Shown here: positions 39,601 to 54,600 of the stretch, in pieces
Layout: the number at the start of each line of letters is the position of its first letter
Position numbering within the stretch: the first letter of the stretch is position 1
DNA from: Notospermus geniculatus
Taxonomy: Eukaryota > Nemertea > Pilidiophora > Heteronemertea > Lineidae
Direction: 5' to 3'
Assembly (NCBI GenBank): GCA_002633025.1
Contig: NMRB01000851.1
Coordinates: 1,834 to 65,833, forward strand
DNA length: 64,000 nucleotides
The notes under the pieces: generated by a model
Database searches by the model: none
The model's input: the letters and a program-made list of their open reading frames with translations, nothing else
What the model was told of the DNA's origin: nothing
Position numbers and translations under genes: made by a program

Positions 39601-42600
39601 CCCGGGAAAATCTGGCTATGAGTGAAATGGTCATCGCCTTCATTGAAATACTCTCACCTTCAACATGTTTTCAGCACTACTATGGGATGTTAGCTAATAC
39701 TATTAACAGTAGGCCACACACTTTCACCCCCCCCCCAAAATTCGGCAGAGTTGGACTTCCACATATCTCCATGTCCACACACAACATACTTCATTAAAAT
39801 CGCAACAGGGATGAATTCTTCTCCCCCACCAAGGCAAGAGCCTGACAAGACTTGCGGTGGACAATTCTGGATGGCTCCCACAAATGCCATCATTCAAATT
39901 CACAGCACCAGTGTCAACCCCATTGTAGTCCAAGCCACCGGACCAGGAGATGCCAAAAAAGCCGTTGAGCACAAAACCCCAACATTCCCCCAAAGACCGA
40001 GAGATGACCATTTCACAATTCTTCAAGCCAGAAAGCGTCGTATGTTCGGGATAGTACCAAGAAGAGAATCTTCTGCCAGAGCTTCTCTGTTTGGCTCGTG
40101 TCATACTGCTGCTACAGACACTATGCCGCCTGAAACTAAACGGATGATATACACGTCAGAGTGAGACTCAACAAGGGATAGAGGGAGCTTTCTGTGTCCA
40201 GTGTTTATCAAGTTTGAGGTCTGCTTACACATTTTCATGATGCAAATGCTATTGCAGGCACATAGCAAGTAACATGGTACCGTCTTCCTGTAAATATCCA
40301 CAACAAAAACATTACCGGTAAATCTATTCCGAAAACTTGTGTAAAGTGTTTGCGACCTTGAACTATTCAACATGACCATGCAATATTCACCTTGACCTTG
40401 AAATAATACTCAATATGACCTTGAATTTGTTATGACCTTGAAATCACTGAGGCTTCAGAATACTCTGTATGCAATATCAGCAAGTAATAATCAACATTAT
40501 GTCAAGGAAGGTATCTTGTATCTTCCCTGATAATATCAATCAATCAAGATGATTGACACCTGCCAATCAACTTGAGAATATTGCACAACACACACAAGAG
40601 ACAGTAACCAACCACTTTTCACCAAACTGACATAGGTCACTAGCGGCCAGACGAGGACACAAGGAGGGGTCTGTCTAAACAACAAACTGGTAATTTCACC
40701 GTTGCGATGACTTCAAACTACCGGGTATTCTTGAATGGAGGAATCGAATCCAATGTTTACCGAGAGAATGACGTTTACCCACGTCAGCTAACACTAATAT
40801 GTGAAACCCACTACTCCACCATGGCAGGACCAACACCTTCCAGGGGCGAGTCCCACCCAGTATGGCTAACTTACTCACTCCCAACAATCTACACACATCC
40901 CTCACTCAGGGGCATTACTGGGTTTTTCTAAGTACTGTATCTAAGCTGTCCCCCCCCCCCCAAAGTCACTGCTACACACTGCTACCACAATCTAATGACA
41001 TCTTGTAGTACGCCACTACCAAACTTCTGAACTAACACATCTCATAACTAGTTATGTACCTGTTGTGAGCTGGTTCTCTGAAAATTTGATAGACACTTTT
41101 ATATGAGAAACTACCCAATGATTTCAGGTCTGATATATCCATTTAAGTCGTATATGCCCAAACAAGACGAGGAGGAATTGACGACGATCTCTAGATGGCT
41201 CCTTGTAAAGTCACAATGAGTTGAACTGATTTGATGACGAAATACATTTCACCTGGACAACATTTCTCAAACTATTCAGAACACTGGACACTTTGGAAAG
41301 CAAGGTATTTACACTAATCTACCACGACGAATCACGGTTTCATTCGCTGGCATGAGTGACCGAAACACGTGATTCATCGGGGGACGAACCTTAACCTATG
41401 CAGCATACACCAGGACTGTCACCAGCAGGGATTCATACAGAGTGAGGTAGCTGAGATTGGGGAGGTCGACATGGAGGGAAGACCTTGTACAGCTGATTGC
41501 CACAGTGAGGCTGTTCAAACAACACCTTGGCACTTTCAGGCCTTCAAGTCACTCAAATTTTTCTTCCCAGATGCAAGTTTGGGAAAATTCTGTGCAGTAA
41601 GTTTAAGCAATGCCAACTGCTTGGTTCAAGTTCTACACGACTGAATTGAATTGGAAACAAGAGCCAAGCTTGTACTGGCACCATATACAATGACCAAATT
41701 TTCTTTACACACCCAGAGCAGTGTGCCTCATATATGACAATTTTTTGGTCCGGGAGCAGAAGAGGTTTTGAAAGATACAACAAACTGAATGAAGGATCTC
41801 TAGTCGATAGCTGAAGGATTCAGGGAAAGAGAGGGATTACCAGTATCCGCTGGACAGGCCAGGAAAGGTGTTCATTGCAGGTGTCCCAAAGCAATGACGA
41901 CAATTTGATATCTTCAACTACCTTGATACCTCACTAACGCTTGGGTGATGGCGGACCTCCAAGGGTAACCGGACATTAAACGCTACCCGCATAGGAGACA
42001 TGACGGTACGTGCTGCATAGGCCAGACTCGCGGATATTCCGTGGCCCAGAAAAACGTGGCCATCTTGGTTAGCGATGAACTCGACAAAACGGTCACGGGT
42101 GATTACTGGTGAACGTGGGCTGGGAAACAAAATCAAGCAATAGATGAGGAGATTTCTACACAACATGCAGGCCATATAGTCTGTGCTTTATCCCAGGGGA
42201 GGGGAATCAAAGGAGGGGAAATCATTCAATTTCCAGTATGCTTAACCCTCACGCGTGCTCTGAACATCATTCAACCAACAAACCAATGAGAGTGAGTTCT
42301 TGAAGCCGTGGAGTGGAAATGACACTTGACGACTGGCGGCTGTAGGTTTCCCCCTACTATCATCAGCATTTCCAATGCTGCCACTCCCGCTCAGCTCTCA
42401 CTGCAGTGACAGTGTGTGGATAATTATAGAGATAATTTGCAGTGTGTGGGAAGAGGATGAACGAATTCGTCCATGTTCAGTGAGATGACAAGATCCAAAT
42501 TGAACCTAACGACATTTCTGAACTGTCTGGTTACAAAATTAATTCAGTGGGTGATGAAAGGTGACAAACGCACAAGGCGAACGTGTACTGATTAACAACT

Positions 42601-45600
42601 AATCCTTCATGCATGTGCCACAAGCTCTGCTGGGAATACAGCTAAGAATCTACGGCTGATTGGAGATTAACAATGGTGGGGCCACGTGGGTTACAAAGTG
42701 AAGCAACCAAACATGCCTAATAATGACGACAGACTCGGGGCTCAGGTCAAACCTGTCCACCAGGGCAGGCCGCATAGAAACTCTGCTAGTGCTTCGACGG
42801 CCTATCGGTGTTAAAATGCACTATCGGCAGATGGGCTCCGCTAGCGCTACCGGAGTTTCTATGCGGCCACCTCAGGTCGCTGACTTCCAACACACAAGCA
42901 TTGGAAGATTCTGATGTTGTTGGGTGTACAAAACATTATCAAACATTGGAAGATTATCAAGAAGAACGCGTTTCATATGACCTCTTACCCGTCCCTCCGT
43001 CTAGTGGAGAGCTGTGGTACTAATCGAGCCCCAAGTCCGTGTGAAAGTGAACTATCAAGTTCTTGAATACAGTACTTATCAGGTGTTGCAACAAAATGAA
43101 ATATGCAATGCATAGAAATGTTCTTTGTTTTCCCCACTGAATAAACTGATGCTGAATATTCAAACTCAGTATGCGGCAATGATAGTAAACTGATCCCCAG
43201 CAAATATTTCAGAAGAATAAAAAGATCTTTTCATGAATATATATAAAAGAAACCACCTGAGAAATCTAGCATTAAGCTAAGGTGAAGTTAACTTGTACAT
43301 GTTACCCAATAAATCATGAATGAAAATGGTTACCAGTTACCAAGGCAATGTGTTAAAAGTGACCAAAGAAAAAGCTGACGAATCCCAGCTTACTTCGGCA
43401 CGGGTAAACGGCTTTTCTCTTTCAACGACTTTGACTTTTTGGAGGGTTTTTTCCTGGTAGGTGACCTGAGAACCCACGGGAGAACATGGTTAGAGAACTA
43501 GTCCGACACCACGGTAATCTGGGTCAATATCATGACGAGGAGGAGGACATGTTTACTACACAGTTTAGAGGCAGTTGGAGAAGATTTAGGAGAGGCATCG
43601 TAGCAGGCCAAATGCACTAAAAGTAATCAACAGAATGAAACAGAATGCCATAGCAATTAAGAGGCAAATGAATCTAATGCACTTATAACAAACCACATCC
43701 CCCCCCATCCCCCAATGGGCTGCTAGTCCGGGTACCTTCCTAGTGAACAACAGTCCTCATTCACAAATGAAGAGTCTGAGGTATCAAGAGTGAAGTGCCC
43801 TGCCAAAGGCCTCACAAGTTCACTGCAACACTAGTGAGATTTGGACTGCTGAGGTCACTTGTCTCGGCTACTCCATCTTTTCAAAGTAAAGATTGAAGAT
43901 ACATCTCTAGTTTACAACATATACCCCTCTTCTATAGCAATCGGGTCAAGGGCTGACATCAGCACCTCCACAACACATCATGAACTAACACAAGAGAGAG
44001 AGAGAGAGAAATTTGTCCCAAGGCCTACTTACGGCGATTCTGATCCTTTACTCGTCGAATCCTCTTTATCCTTTTCTTCCTTATCTCGCTTTTTCTTCTT
44101 CTTTTCCTTCTTCTTATTTTTCTTCCCAAGGAACCCTGGAAGAGACGACGGACATCGTCAGGTCGTGTTGGCACATGGACAGAAACATTGATGACCACGA
44201 GAAGAGTGTTATATGTGCAGCTCTGCCAGTTGTATAAATCTCTGGTGATGTTCGGTGTCTCAGTCACAATAGCAGATGACAGTGTGGTTAATTTGATGCA
44301 AGATTACAGTGGCTTCTTGGAACCAAACTCTGTTCTTCAAATACAGGTTATCAGCTGCAATACATACTGTCAGAAGTGACTGGTAGTTTGCAACTTAGTT
44401 TCTTGATTATGCTACCTCCTTCAGAGCTGGCCTCTCAACCACCAACCACTCCAGAACTCCTCAAACATGCATAAGGCCGTGTTCACATACAGCTACAAGG
44501 CACACGGACACGCCGGCGAACAATGGCTCCACAAAGGATTCAAGACCATGAAACCTTTCTTTGTCGCCGTGTCGATGTAGCGTGTTCGTGTAACTCCATG
44601 TGAACCCGGCCTAACTGTCCAAAACATGCAAAAGCCAGGCCACCCCAAATGTGGAGTAGGTTTCCAGTCTACAATGACTCACTGACATCTCCGGTCAATT
44701 TGAGTAGCATTTCAAGTCCAATTCTCTCCCCAGGAATGAGGGATTGGCCCTGTGAGTACAAATACTGGTCAACCTGCACACAGCTTGTCTGTGCATGACA
44801 CACACAGGTACCGGTACATGTATTTGCACTCATAGTGGCCACAAGGCCAGCTTGGTGGTATTCAGAGTTGCTAGTTTCACTATCTGAATGCATTCTCTAA
44901 GCCAATCTATTTGTCATTCCCAATGCTGTGTGTACCGGTATGTTGTACGGACATACAAGATGCTGGGTAAACATCACCGCCAAGATTAACCCCATGCATA
45001 TTGGACTAAATGGGTGTCGTATATGTTATGTTTGTGACTGTTTGATGTCGTGCTAGATGTCGAAGTAAAAATGGAATGACGTTTGGAATGAAAGGTGTCA
45101 ATGAATGTATGAAACTTGATCCATGGATGTGAAGTTCTGATTTTTGTAAAATTGTTTCCACAATCTGCTAAAGTCGTGCTGTGGCAGCCATAATGCCTGT
45201 AGAAATGTGGGTGAGTTGTCTGCCAGAGTCAGCAGTTGACTGCTAAATGGCAAAAGAAAAGGTTGCAGCAGTTGTCTGCCAGAGTCAGCAGTTGGTTGCT
45301 AATGGCAAAATAGAATGTGTGATAGAAGCTTGTGTCTGAGATTTCACTGATGGAAAACCTGTGTTTGTATTGGTGTCATTCAAGGGATAGGAGAAAAGAA
45401 AGAACATAGAACATGAAGAACTTTTGAAAAGGGATGTTTGGTCCTGTAAAGGGAAGAGTGGTTGTTAGAACATCTAAAGCTACACATTTCAACAGCGCAT
45501 GGTCAACTGGAACTAAAGCAATGAACGAGCAACATGCGACTTCAGGCGGTCTGGAGAGCAAAGGCTGCTGGGCTCAGTCAGGCAAGGGGTGGGAGATGAG

Positions 45601-48600
45601 AGACCCAGAACTGGTGCCACCCACTCAAGTTCTAACGAGTGGGTGGATTCCTGGTCATTATTTCCTCTCACGGGAGGAGAATCTTCCTAACATTTGAAGA
45701 AGGACCAAACTGTGTCCTCTGATGAATGACACCCACAAACTGCCTGCCAGGACCAACAGTCTTTTTCTCCCACAACGCTAGCAACCATGTATTCCACACA
45801 AATCAATGCCAATATTCCATTTTGTTTCGGACCGTTGTGACTCTTCCAAATTTTCATCAGAATCAACACAGCTCAGAAGCAGAAACAAACACTGCACAAC
45901 AATATGGCAATGCTACTATAGGCTGTTTGAAAATGTCCATGAGCCTCAATTTCTCATCAGCAACTTGTGTCAAATTTTTGCCAGAATTAACTTGCAATCT
46001 TTCCACAATTCTTGTTTTTGAATGAAAGATTCCAGCTTTAACATTTCCAAATAGCATGCAAAACCAAACACGGACAAATTGTGGCGCCAACTTGTTACCA
46101 CTGCAATTAACAGACAGTGCACGCTAAGCAAGGTGCACACAGTATTGAGATTTTCAGATGATGAATGAATAGTTTAGAATCCAGCACCTGTTTTGCTTCC
46201 GACATCAACGTAAAATTGTAGCTAGAGTGAGATAGCAGTGCTACAGTGAAAGAGCAATGTGTACCCCTGATTTTTGATGACAACTGCTGCCACTCCATTT
46301 GGTGAGTTTGTTATGAATGCACGGTGAAATCCCCTACCAAAGCTAGTGTCTACCGTCAATCTACAGCATCATGAGTACAAGCCTCCACACACTTGTCTAC
46401 ATACAACGGGCGCATACGAAATCACACCGTGATCTGGACAAGTGCGTGGAGGCCTTAAGCCGGTGGTATGATGTGCTAGTCATAAGCCTTCTGTTACATT
46501 GCAGTGGTTCTCGATGCCCACTTCCCGGTGAACTGCGGCAAATTTCAAAAGGAATTCCATCGGAATAACAACATTAAAATGTACTAAAAAATGTCTACAA
46601 AATATGAAGAGAATTACATCGCGAGCCTCGGAGGGTCGGACTCCGCTCCAGTGGACTCAGCTTACTCCAGTTATAGTCCGTGGTTATCGCCTCGTCTGCA
46701 AAACAATAACGGACCAGGTTCAAATGGGATAACTCACTCCAGGAGTGACGCTTAAAACTTGGGCACGGAAGAGGAGAGCGCCACCTGGCATCATTGACAA
46801 ATAAATGGGTGGCGCACAGCAACTTCTCCAGAATTACTCCATTTTATGTCTTGTCTACCTCAACCTAACTTGTGGCTGGCACACAGCGAAACCCTGATAA
46901 TTAGACCAGTCAACAAAGCTAATCAAAGTTAGGTACACACAGAGTTCAAACATCGTGTTATGTGCTTTATTAAGAAAGGCATTTGACAAAGATGTTTGTT
47001 ATTGAAAGGGCTCCATACTGTACAGGTCTGTCTTTTTGGGACGTCCTGTAGACCAAGACTGCTCGTCAAGGAAAAAGACCTACTCTTCCTAGGATTAGTG
47101 TCCGTATGCTCAGCAAAAAAAGTCAATAACCCTAACAGTGTAATGAACAATAAACAGCACAAGCACATGACGGAACCTGAGCAAAGCCACGACTGTAGGC
47201 TCTTGTGCTACATCCCAGAGAGTGGAGAGATTGTTACAGCAACACAAGATAAATCTAGGCTAAAACAGAACATAAACGAGCTAATTACAAAGTTGATTAG
47301 CATTCATGGTGGATGGGACTCGGGCAAATGGGATCCTGAGATGTAATGTTGGATGAAAGGTTTTCAAGATGTACAATACACAGATNATCTGATGTGACAG
47401 AGATTAGGCCATTATAATAGTCACAACAACCATTTCACTATACTAACAAAAAAAGTTTAAAAAGTCGGAGATACCCAGGAGAACTTCAAACCTGGTTCAC
47501 TGCAACCAAGGAGGAGAAAATCCACCGAGATATAAGCTGTAATATCAGCTCTCCTAAGTGAAATCAAATGTGCAAATGGAATGAAGTTTTCCTGGGCATC
47601 CTGTTGAATGATAATAAAACTCGAACACAAGTTGACAAACAGAATGTAAATACCTGCAGTCTTATTCCAGATGTGTATAGCTACAATAGCAGTAAGCAGG
47701 AGAAGCAGATTACACGCACCATCTATTGAAATATCTCCAAATACGTAGGCCTATTAAAACATCTCAAAATATCACTTAAATACCAAAAATATCAAGACAA
47801 ATACCACTTATATCTTGAAACACAACGCTTAATAGGGAGTGACACTGCACTCCCTACTACATCACAGGTGTAGGTGTGAGTTTTATAAACCAACGGAAAT
47901 GAATTTTAATATGGCTGCCATGGAGGCCATATTGGAAGTGATGCAGCAAACCAGCACATGCCAAGGAAATCAAGGGTAGCCATGGGATGAAACAAAGGGT
48001 TGATAGAAGCCATAAGCAACCAATAATGCAGCAAGTTCTTCCACATGATATCAGGTTAGCACTGTGGAAATCCTGGCACTGGTCACTCCTCATCTTTGTC
48101 TTCAACTTGGGGAAAAATCGTCATCCCATCAAGAGACTCTCACTCACTGTGCTGGCTCTCTCATGGGCATCTGAATTCCCCCCGTCTGTTATCTCATGAC
48201 CCTGTCTGTAAAGCCAGTCATGCTGTATTTGGACTCAGCTCTTGATTCAATCATTTTATCTATCTGTAAGTAAACCCAGCCACATACTCACCAGGTCGTT
48301 CCTTCCCTGTCATTTTTGTCTGTACAAATTGGTAAATCAAGTTTTCTACAGTTTTCTCCTCCATGCTTAAACGGAACTCGGAATGAACCTGTAGAAATGA
48401 AAACATACCTGAATCAGTTTGACCATCAAAAGCATTGAGAGTTGTTCAGAGGTGCAGCAGCCTGGGTCACTGACTCATTGAGGAGATCTCGGATTTGAAT
48501 CTAGCCATCGGTGTGAGACTGGGCAAGTCTCACATCTTCACCTTGACCTAGCTGATCTAGATGACATATCTTTGTGTAGCATGAACAGTGACCTTGACAC

Positions 48601-51600
48601 CATAGCTTTACACTCCTGTATGGAATCAAGTCAGTCCTAACCCAACAGCAAGGGCTGATCGTGCAAAAGAACTCCCTACAACATAGGCCCAAACCAAGAT
48701 TTGCATTGGCACCATGCACGTGATAGGAGGAAGTCCTCAGATGCCTTCAGGGCTGCTTGTCTTCCTCCGTTATTCCCCCTCAATTACTGAATCAATACAT
48801 ATCAAGAGCGAACTAGAACAGAAGCGATTCAAGTTCAAACTGACAGCAACATCACACACAGAGAACTATTCTCCTCCACTTGTGCCAATAAAGTCAATAA
48901 GATGAAGATAACTTCATCATACTTATCACGGAATCATTGAGTGGAAACATAATGGATAAAGATTGTAGAGAGCTGGCAGACGTCAATATATGGATTTCCA
49001 TTGGGATGTTAACAGACAGCAGGGTACACGAAATGGGAAACCAAATGGTGTTAATGGAGCAAATCATGTGGACTTAAAATGTCGAAAATTTCAAAGAAAG
49101 GCGTGCTGAGTGTGAATTCCAATAAGTTGAACCTTGCTACTATAGACACCTATGTAACTGGGAGATGTTGTCCTCATAATAGAGGTGTCCTGATTACGGA
49201 GGTCAAAGTGGATAGAGATGACCATCGAGAAACTGAATTTCGGGTGTCCGTAACAGGTGTCCACAATAGAGGATGTCCTCCTGGCAGAGGAGTCCACTGA
49301 GCGAGGGTTCTCTGTACTCACCTCTCCAATCAGCTGATAGCCCTGCTCTACAGATCTGGTGTACGTATCCACAAAGTCCTTCATCTGCTGTAGATGGGCT
49401 TCCTCAATCTCTTGGAAATGCTGTAATGCAGATGAATTTACAAACGATGAGACTGAGATGTATTGCGGCTTGCTCGCAAAAGATGAGGTCTTCTCAATGC
49501 TTTCTAGGTTTTCAGCAAACAACTCTGTCTGCAGTTTGTGATGATCAAAACTCTCTCTGCAGCGAAGAATTCTGTCTGCAGTCTGAATGACAAGGAGCAT
49601 AAATAGGCCTTACTCCTCCCTCAACCACTTCACAGTTCTTGTCTACTTCCTTGTCAGAGAGACCCCTTCCAGCAGTAACAAGTAGGATTAAGGGTAACCA
49701 ACCATTGTTTATGTATGGTGAGGGCGACCACCACAAGTAAACCTTATTATGCAAATCATTGCCTCATTCACAATTACCTTACAAGAATCCGTCATTTTCT
49801 TTTCAAAATCATTTCTAATGTTGCTGTATTTTTCTACACAATACTTGTATTCATCACCTGCAATGAAGGAACAATACTAGAGAAATGGCAGTCACCGTGT
49901 TACTCAGCTGTGTCAACAATACTAGAGAAATGGCAGTCACCGTGTTACTCAGGCGTGTCAACAATACTAGAGAAATGGCAGTCACTGTGTTACTCAGCTG
50001 TGTCAACAATACTAGAGAAATGGCAGTCACCGTGTTACTCAGCTGTGTCAAGTGACAAAGAATGACATGTTGTCAACGTCCACAGTCATAAAATCCTTTC
50101 CATAATCTTGCAAGGTTGGTCAGTTGCGAGATGTGTATACTGGTCTGTGAACTTCAGTGGCCTCACAAAGAGGTGTCCTCCTGGCAGAGGTCTCCGTTAT
50201 GAGAGGTTCTCCTGTACTTACTAGCTTTTCTAAATTTGATTTCAGCTTTTTCTAACTCCTTTGGCTGTGCATTCTCTCTTTTTAACTTCTCATACTCCAA
50301 ACATCTTGCATGGTATGTCTCTTTCGCCTGAAATCAGAAAACACCAAAAAAAACACTGCTGTGAAAGCATGACAAGTGCTGAAGGAACTGAACGCCAACA
50401 CTCCTTTTCAATTTCTCTTCTCCATAATTTTGCTCACAAAAGTTGAAAATACAAACATGCTACCATAGTATAAAGGTTACGATATTTACAGGGTATAGAC
50501 TTACAAATAAAGTCTTGCACAAGACTATTCAATTGAGTCGATCCCATTTCTATCAGTGTTGACTAGGCCCCCACATCTGGTTGTTATTTGTCATTATGTT
50601 ACATATCAATAGTTCAATACAATTGTGATAATTCAAAAGGTTACTGGTGAATCAATCGTGAATACAACTCAGCTGTGGCTCTGAAACAAAACTATTGCAT
50701 CGCTAATCAACCAACTTGAATGCCTCAAGACCATATTTCTGATCTCATGCCAACTCCAACCTCCTGTGAGTGGGCAGCGTGTACGCATGACATTCTGGTG
50801 AACTCCATCCAACTCCAACCTCCTGTGAGTGGGCAGCGTGTACTCATGACATTCTGGTGAACTCCATCAGTCAATTAACACCTAGATCAAACCTGATACC
50901 ACATTATGCATGATCCACATCAGCATCATTACAACTGACCATACTTGATCAGACTACATGTGATCACTCCTCAAGACTGGCTAATGGAAGCTTCATAACC
51001 CTTTTCGATCTTAAGCGTATACGGTGGAGTCCACGACAGGCTACTGTCCACCTGCGTGGGGTCGTTTACTTGCCCTGGCATAGACACTCAGGTACAAGGG
51101 ATCAGGGCTTTCAGTCTCATCCGACAGACCCTAAATTGGTTCACAACTTTTTTTCACAGCTTTTTTCCAACATGTCCTGGCCGGGGATCGAACTCACGAG
51201 CCAGAAGTGGGATACTGAAGTCCGAATGAAAGCCAATTGGCCAAGAAATTTCACCTCATTATGAAAAAACATATAAAGACTGCTTTCTAAATCTTTTCAG
51301 CGCAGTCACATGTGACACTTTGTTCTTTAAAAGGTGCAATTACCCCACTATAAGGAAGTACCGATTGTCGCTATAGTGATAAACACTAGAGTTAATGAAG
51401 CCCAGCTTCATTTCTAGCGGTGTACTGTCTGATAATATCCTGCACTATCAGCCGATGGATTACGATCAATATCATTATTGTGACAGGCTACAAAAATAAA
51501 CCATTGATTAGCCACAGTGGTTATTGGGATTCTTTATGTAATAGACCGAGTCTGATGATGCCCAGGAAAGACACCCGTACCGTACACCAAGAGAGAGAGA

Positions 51601-54600
51601 CTCACACTAAGAGAGATAGCAGCTATAAGCTTGTTAGAGTGGTAGAGCGGTGGAGTGCCTTTCACTCGTGAGGTAATGGGCTCAATTCCCACAATAGGCT
51701 GATTCGTGCAAGGTATTCAAACCAGTCTAAAGAAAGTTTGTTCTCCTGCATTAAATCATTCAAAATAGGCCTAGCAGTAATCGCTTTGTGTGTACTTGAT
51801 TGTTCAGGATCAGGACTGGTACAAGAGGTAGGCCTATCTGATTGCATTCCTTCATTACATCTTAGTCTCGTGGCTCTGGTTTCCTCCTACACCAGCTAAA
51901 ATGGTCCAATTTTGGCAATAGCACCATGTACCCTGTTATGACACTCCGCAGTTGATTAGATTTCATTCCCTGCTTGTATGATACCGCTCGCTGGAGAGCT
52001 CAGAGAGCATGCAAGCTGAGGCAATCACAGAATATGATTTGCTAGTTCTATAACACCATCAAAGAGCAAATCCTCTTATCTCAACCGCCACAAATCTCGA
52101 TATGTGTTCCAGGTATGTTATCAATTATGGGTTGTCATAGAAATGTCGTGTGACAGCAACTCGAAACATGGGAACAAACATCTGTTTGCAAATAGGCCAC
52201 CATCAAATGCTGGAGAAACAGAACAAGCACACAATTCTCATGAGGTGCTGAAAATAGGATGACCAACCCAAGGTCCCTTTCATTCAAACACTGATAACCC
52301 CAGCTTGGTAATCAGCGGCCAAGGATACATGCTACTGTGTGGTTTCTCTGAATCTGTAGCACCTTGGGCAGGACATGACTTATCGCTAGACTGAACAAGA
52401 GAGTCAGTTTCTCTGGCTCCATCAGCATCGAGACAGAGAAACGATTGAATGAATAAATCATGGTAACCTTAGGAGGCGAGAGCCCAGGAATACGGAGTAG
52501 AACGACGAGGAATGTTTCAACATGACGTTGGGCCTGAGGCAACATTCACTCTACGGTTTAGGCCAAAATACATGCAACTGATGACAATCCCCTCCTTTGC
52601 CTGGCCGTGTTCAGGCACAGTTCTGCCTCTGTTTTCTCCTCAGACAAGTGAACATTACAAATACAATGCATCATTTATTTTGATTAAACCGAGTCGATTT
52701 GTCAAGGGGATACACTGAACAAGTCATTTCCATCTCATTTGCAACTAAAGTACACAGAGCTAGTGGTACGTGACCACCACCATTTAGATCTCTACATGAC
52801 ATGCCGAGTCATCGAGACCTACCTTTTGTAAAGCTCCAGTCATCTGCTGTATAGAATGAACAGTGTCCAATGTACTCGACTCGCCGTCTTTTATCTGAAG
52901 AGGAAAAGATGCATCAAAGTTAAAAGTTGCAGCAAAGAAGCAAATTCAAAGGCTAGCCATAAAATGGGAGATTTTTCAAGTTGATGGAGTATCATTGATG
53001 TACCGGTATCTGCTATTTTCGTTGAGGAGATGAGGTGACGGAGCTGAAAACGAACATTGAGAGAAGATGTCTTGGATAGCAGAAGTGAACCTAAGGAATT
53101 TGGGTTGGTCAGACCGGCATAGTTGAAACATCAATGCCTCTCAGCTGTGAGGCAGCCGGTTCAACTCCTGCTCTGACCCACCACATGTGACAGAGTGCAA
53201 TTTAAGCAGTGTTCTAGCCAGGCCAGTTTCAGAGGGCGGTACCATCCTGTTCAAAATTCATAGGTCATTTTACCACCCTGTTCAATTTTTTACCACCCTG
53301 TTTAAAAATGTAACTTGCAATGCATTTTCTATTACACCACCCTGTTTGTATTTCACTGACACTCCCAACCAGTTTTCTCCAGCATTACACAACTAATAAG
53401 GTTACAGTCACCTCTGAACCTCACATACCAATGCTACTCTAAACTAAAACAGGAGTCAGCAATATTGGATTTCCCCAAAAGGCATTGCCATAGAGTATGC
53501 CAGACTGATAGTACATGTAATGGAATTCACCTTTACCAGGTGACACTGACAACCCACAATCCTCTGTTTCTCCGATATCTCCGCATACTCCTTGTATTCA
53601 AATTAGTGATTTGAATCGGAGAGATAATTATAAAGTAATATATCAGCAACGTTAGTGTGATTTTGCCCGGGGCACCGAACATGGTATTGATCGATATGGG
53701 AGGTGAGGATAAGATATTTGAATTTCCGAGGATACAATTGATTGTTGTTGGCGTCGGTGAACAGATGTATTATTCAGGATACAAGGAGGCAAACGCAAGA
53801 GGCTGTTTGATTGGCTCCACAGGCAAGAACTGGCGGAAGTGGAAAATTGGGATTGGGGAGTCCAACGGGCTAGTGAAAACATCAACTCCTATCACCTCTA
53901 ACGTCACGGGTCAATTCCACCCTGGATGAACAGCCAAGGTGCTCACAGGAGGAAGTGTTCTGATCCATTCTGTGGTATTCAGTGGGTCCAAGCAGGAATT
54001 GAACCCATAACCCAGAGGTGACAAGATCTGTGTACTATGCCACTGAGTGAAAGCCACGGAAATCACTCCTCATCGTGTTACATTATGTTGGTCCCTATCC
54101 AAATTTCACACCAGATTTGACATACATATACCCCTGACACCGCAGTCGCAGACTGCAGACACAGCCCATCTCATCGTAACCGAATAGTCGTTTCCCCAGC
54201 AACCGTATCGGCGACAAGTCCACAAACAACAATCTTACCGATTTCTGTTTTTTCTGCAGCTCCTCAACGTAGCGCTGCACGTCTTTCATGAGATCCTGCC
54301 ATTTGTGGACGATTTGAAGATGAGCATTGGACAACTTTTCCGCTAATGATTTCAGGATTTGCCAGAATGGTGCAAAACTTCTGGAAGAGTGAAGATGATG
54401 TTTTAGAATAGAACTAATGTGCAATGACATTAAAAACACTTGAAGACAAAAGGTGGGGGAGTGCTACCAACGGAGGATGCCGGATCCTCTTGGTTTCCAA
54501 TGAAGACATTGAATACAGCAGTGGGTAGGAGGATTTCAAGGGGTACAAAGAGCTGTTCTAAATTCTGGCAACAGGATTTGGTAACAACACACAATCACTT

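Noticed and set aside
46996-47346. 116-codon plus-strand frame
   Set aside because: It lies in an FCHO-like intron with no motif and no splice or promoter context.
49715-50065. Plus-strand frame with repeated [15 protein letters not shown]
   Set aside because: It is produced by the 45-bp minisatellite and is antisense to an FCHO-like exon.
51625-51700. tRNA-like sequence (GGTAGAGCGGTGGAGTGC ... GGGCTCAATTCCC), with similar ones near 51170-51240 and 53965-54060
   Set aside because: Boxes are present but the cloverleaf stems are poor; probably old SINE heads, too diverged to delimit.
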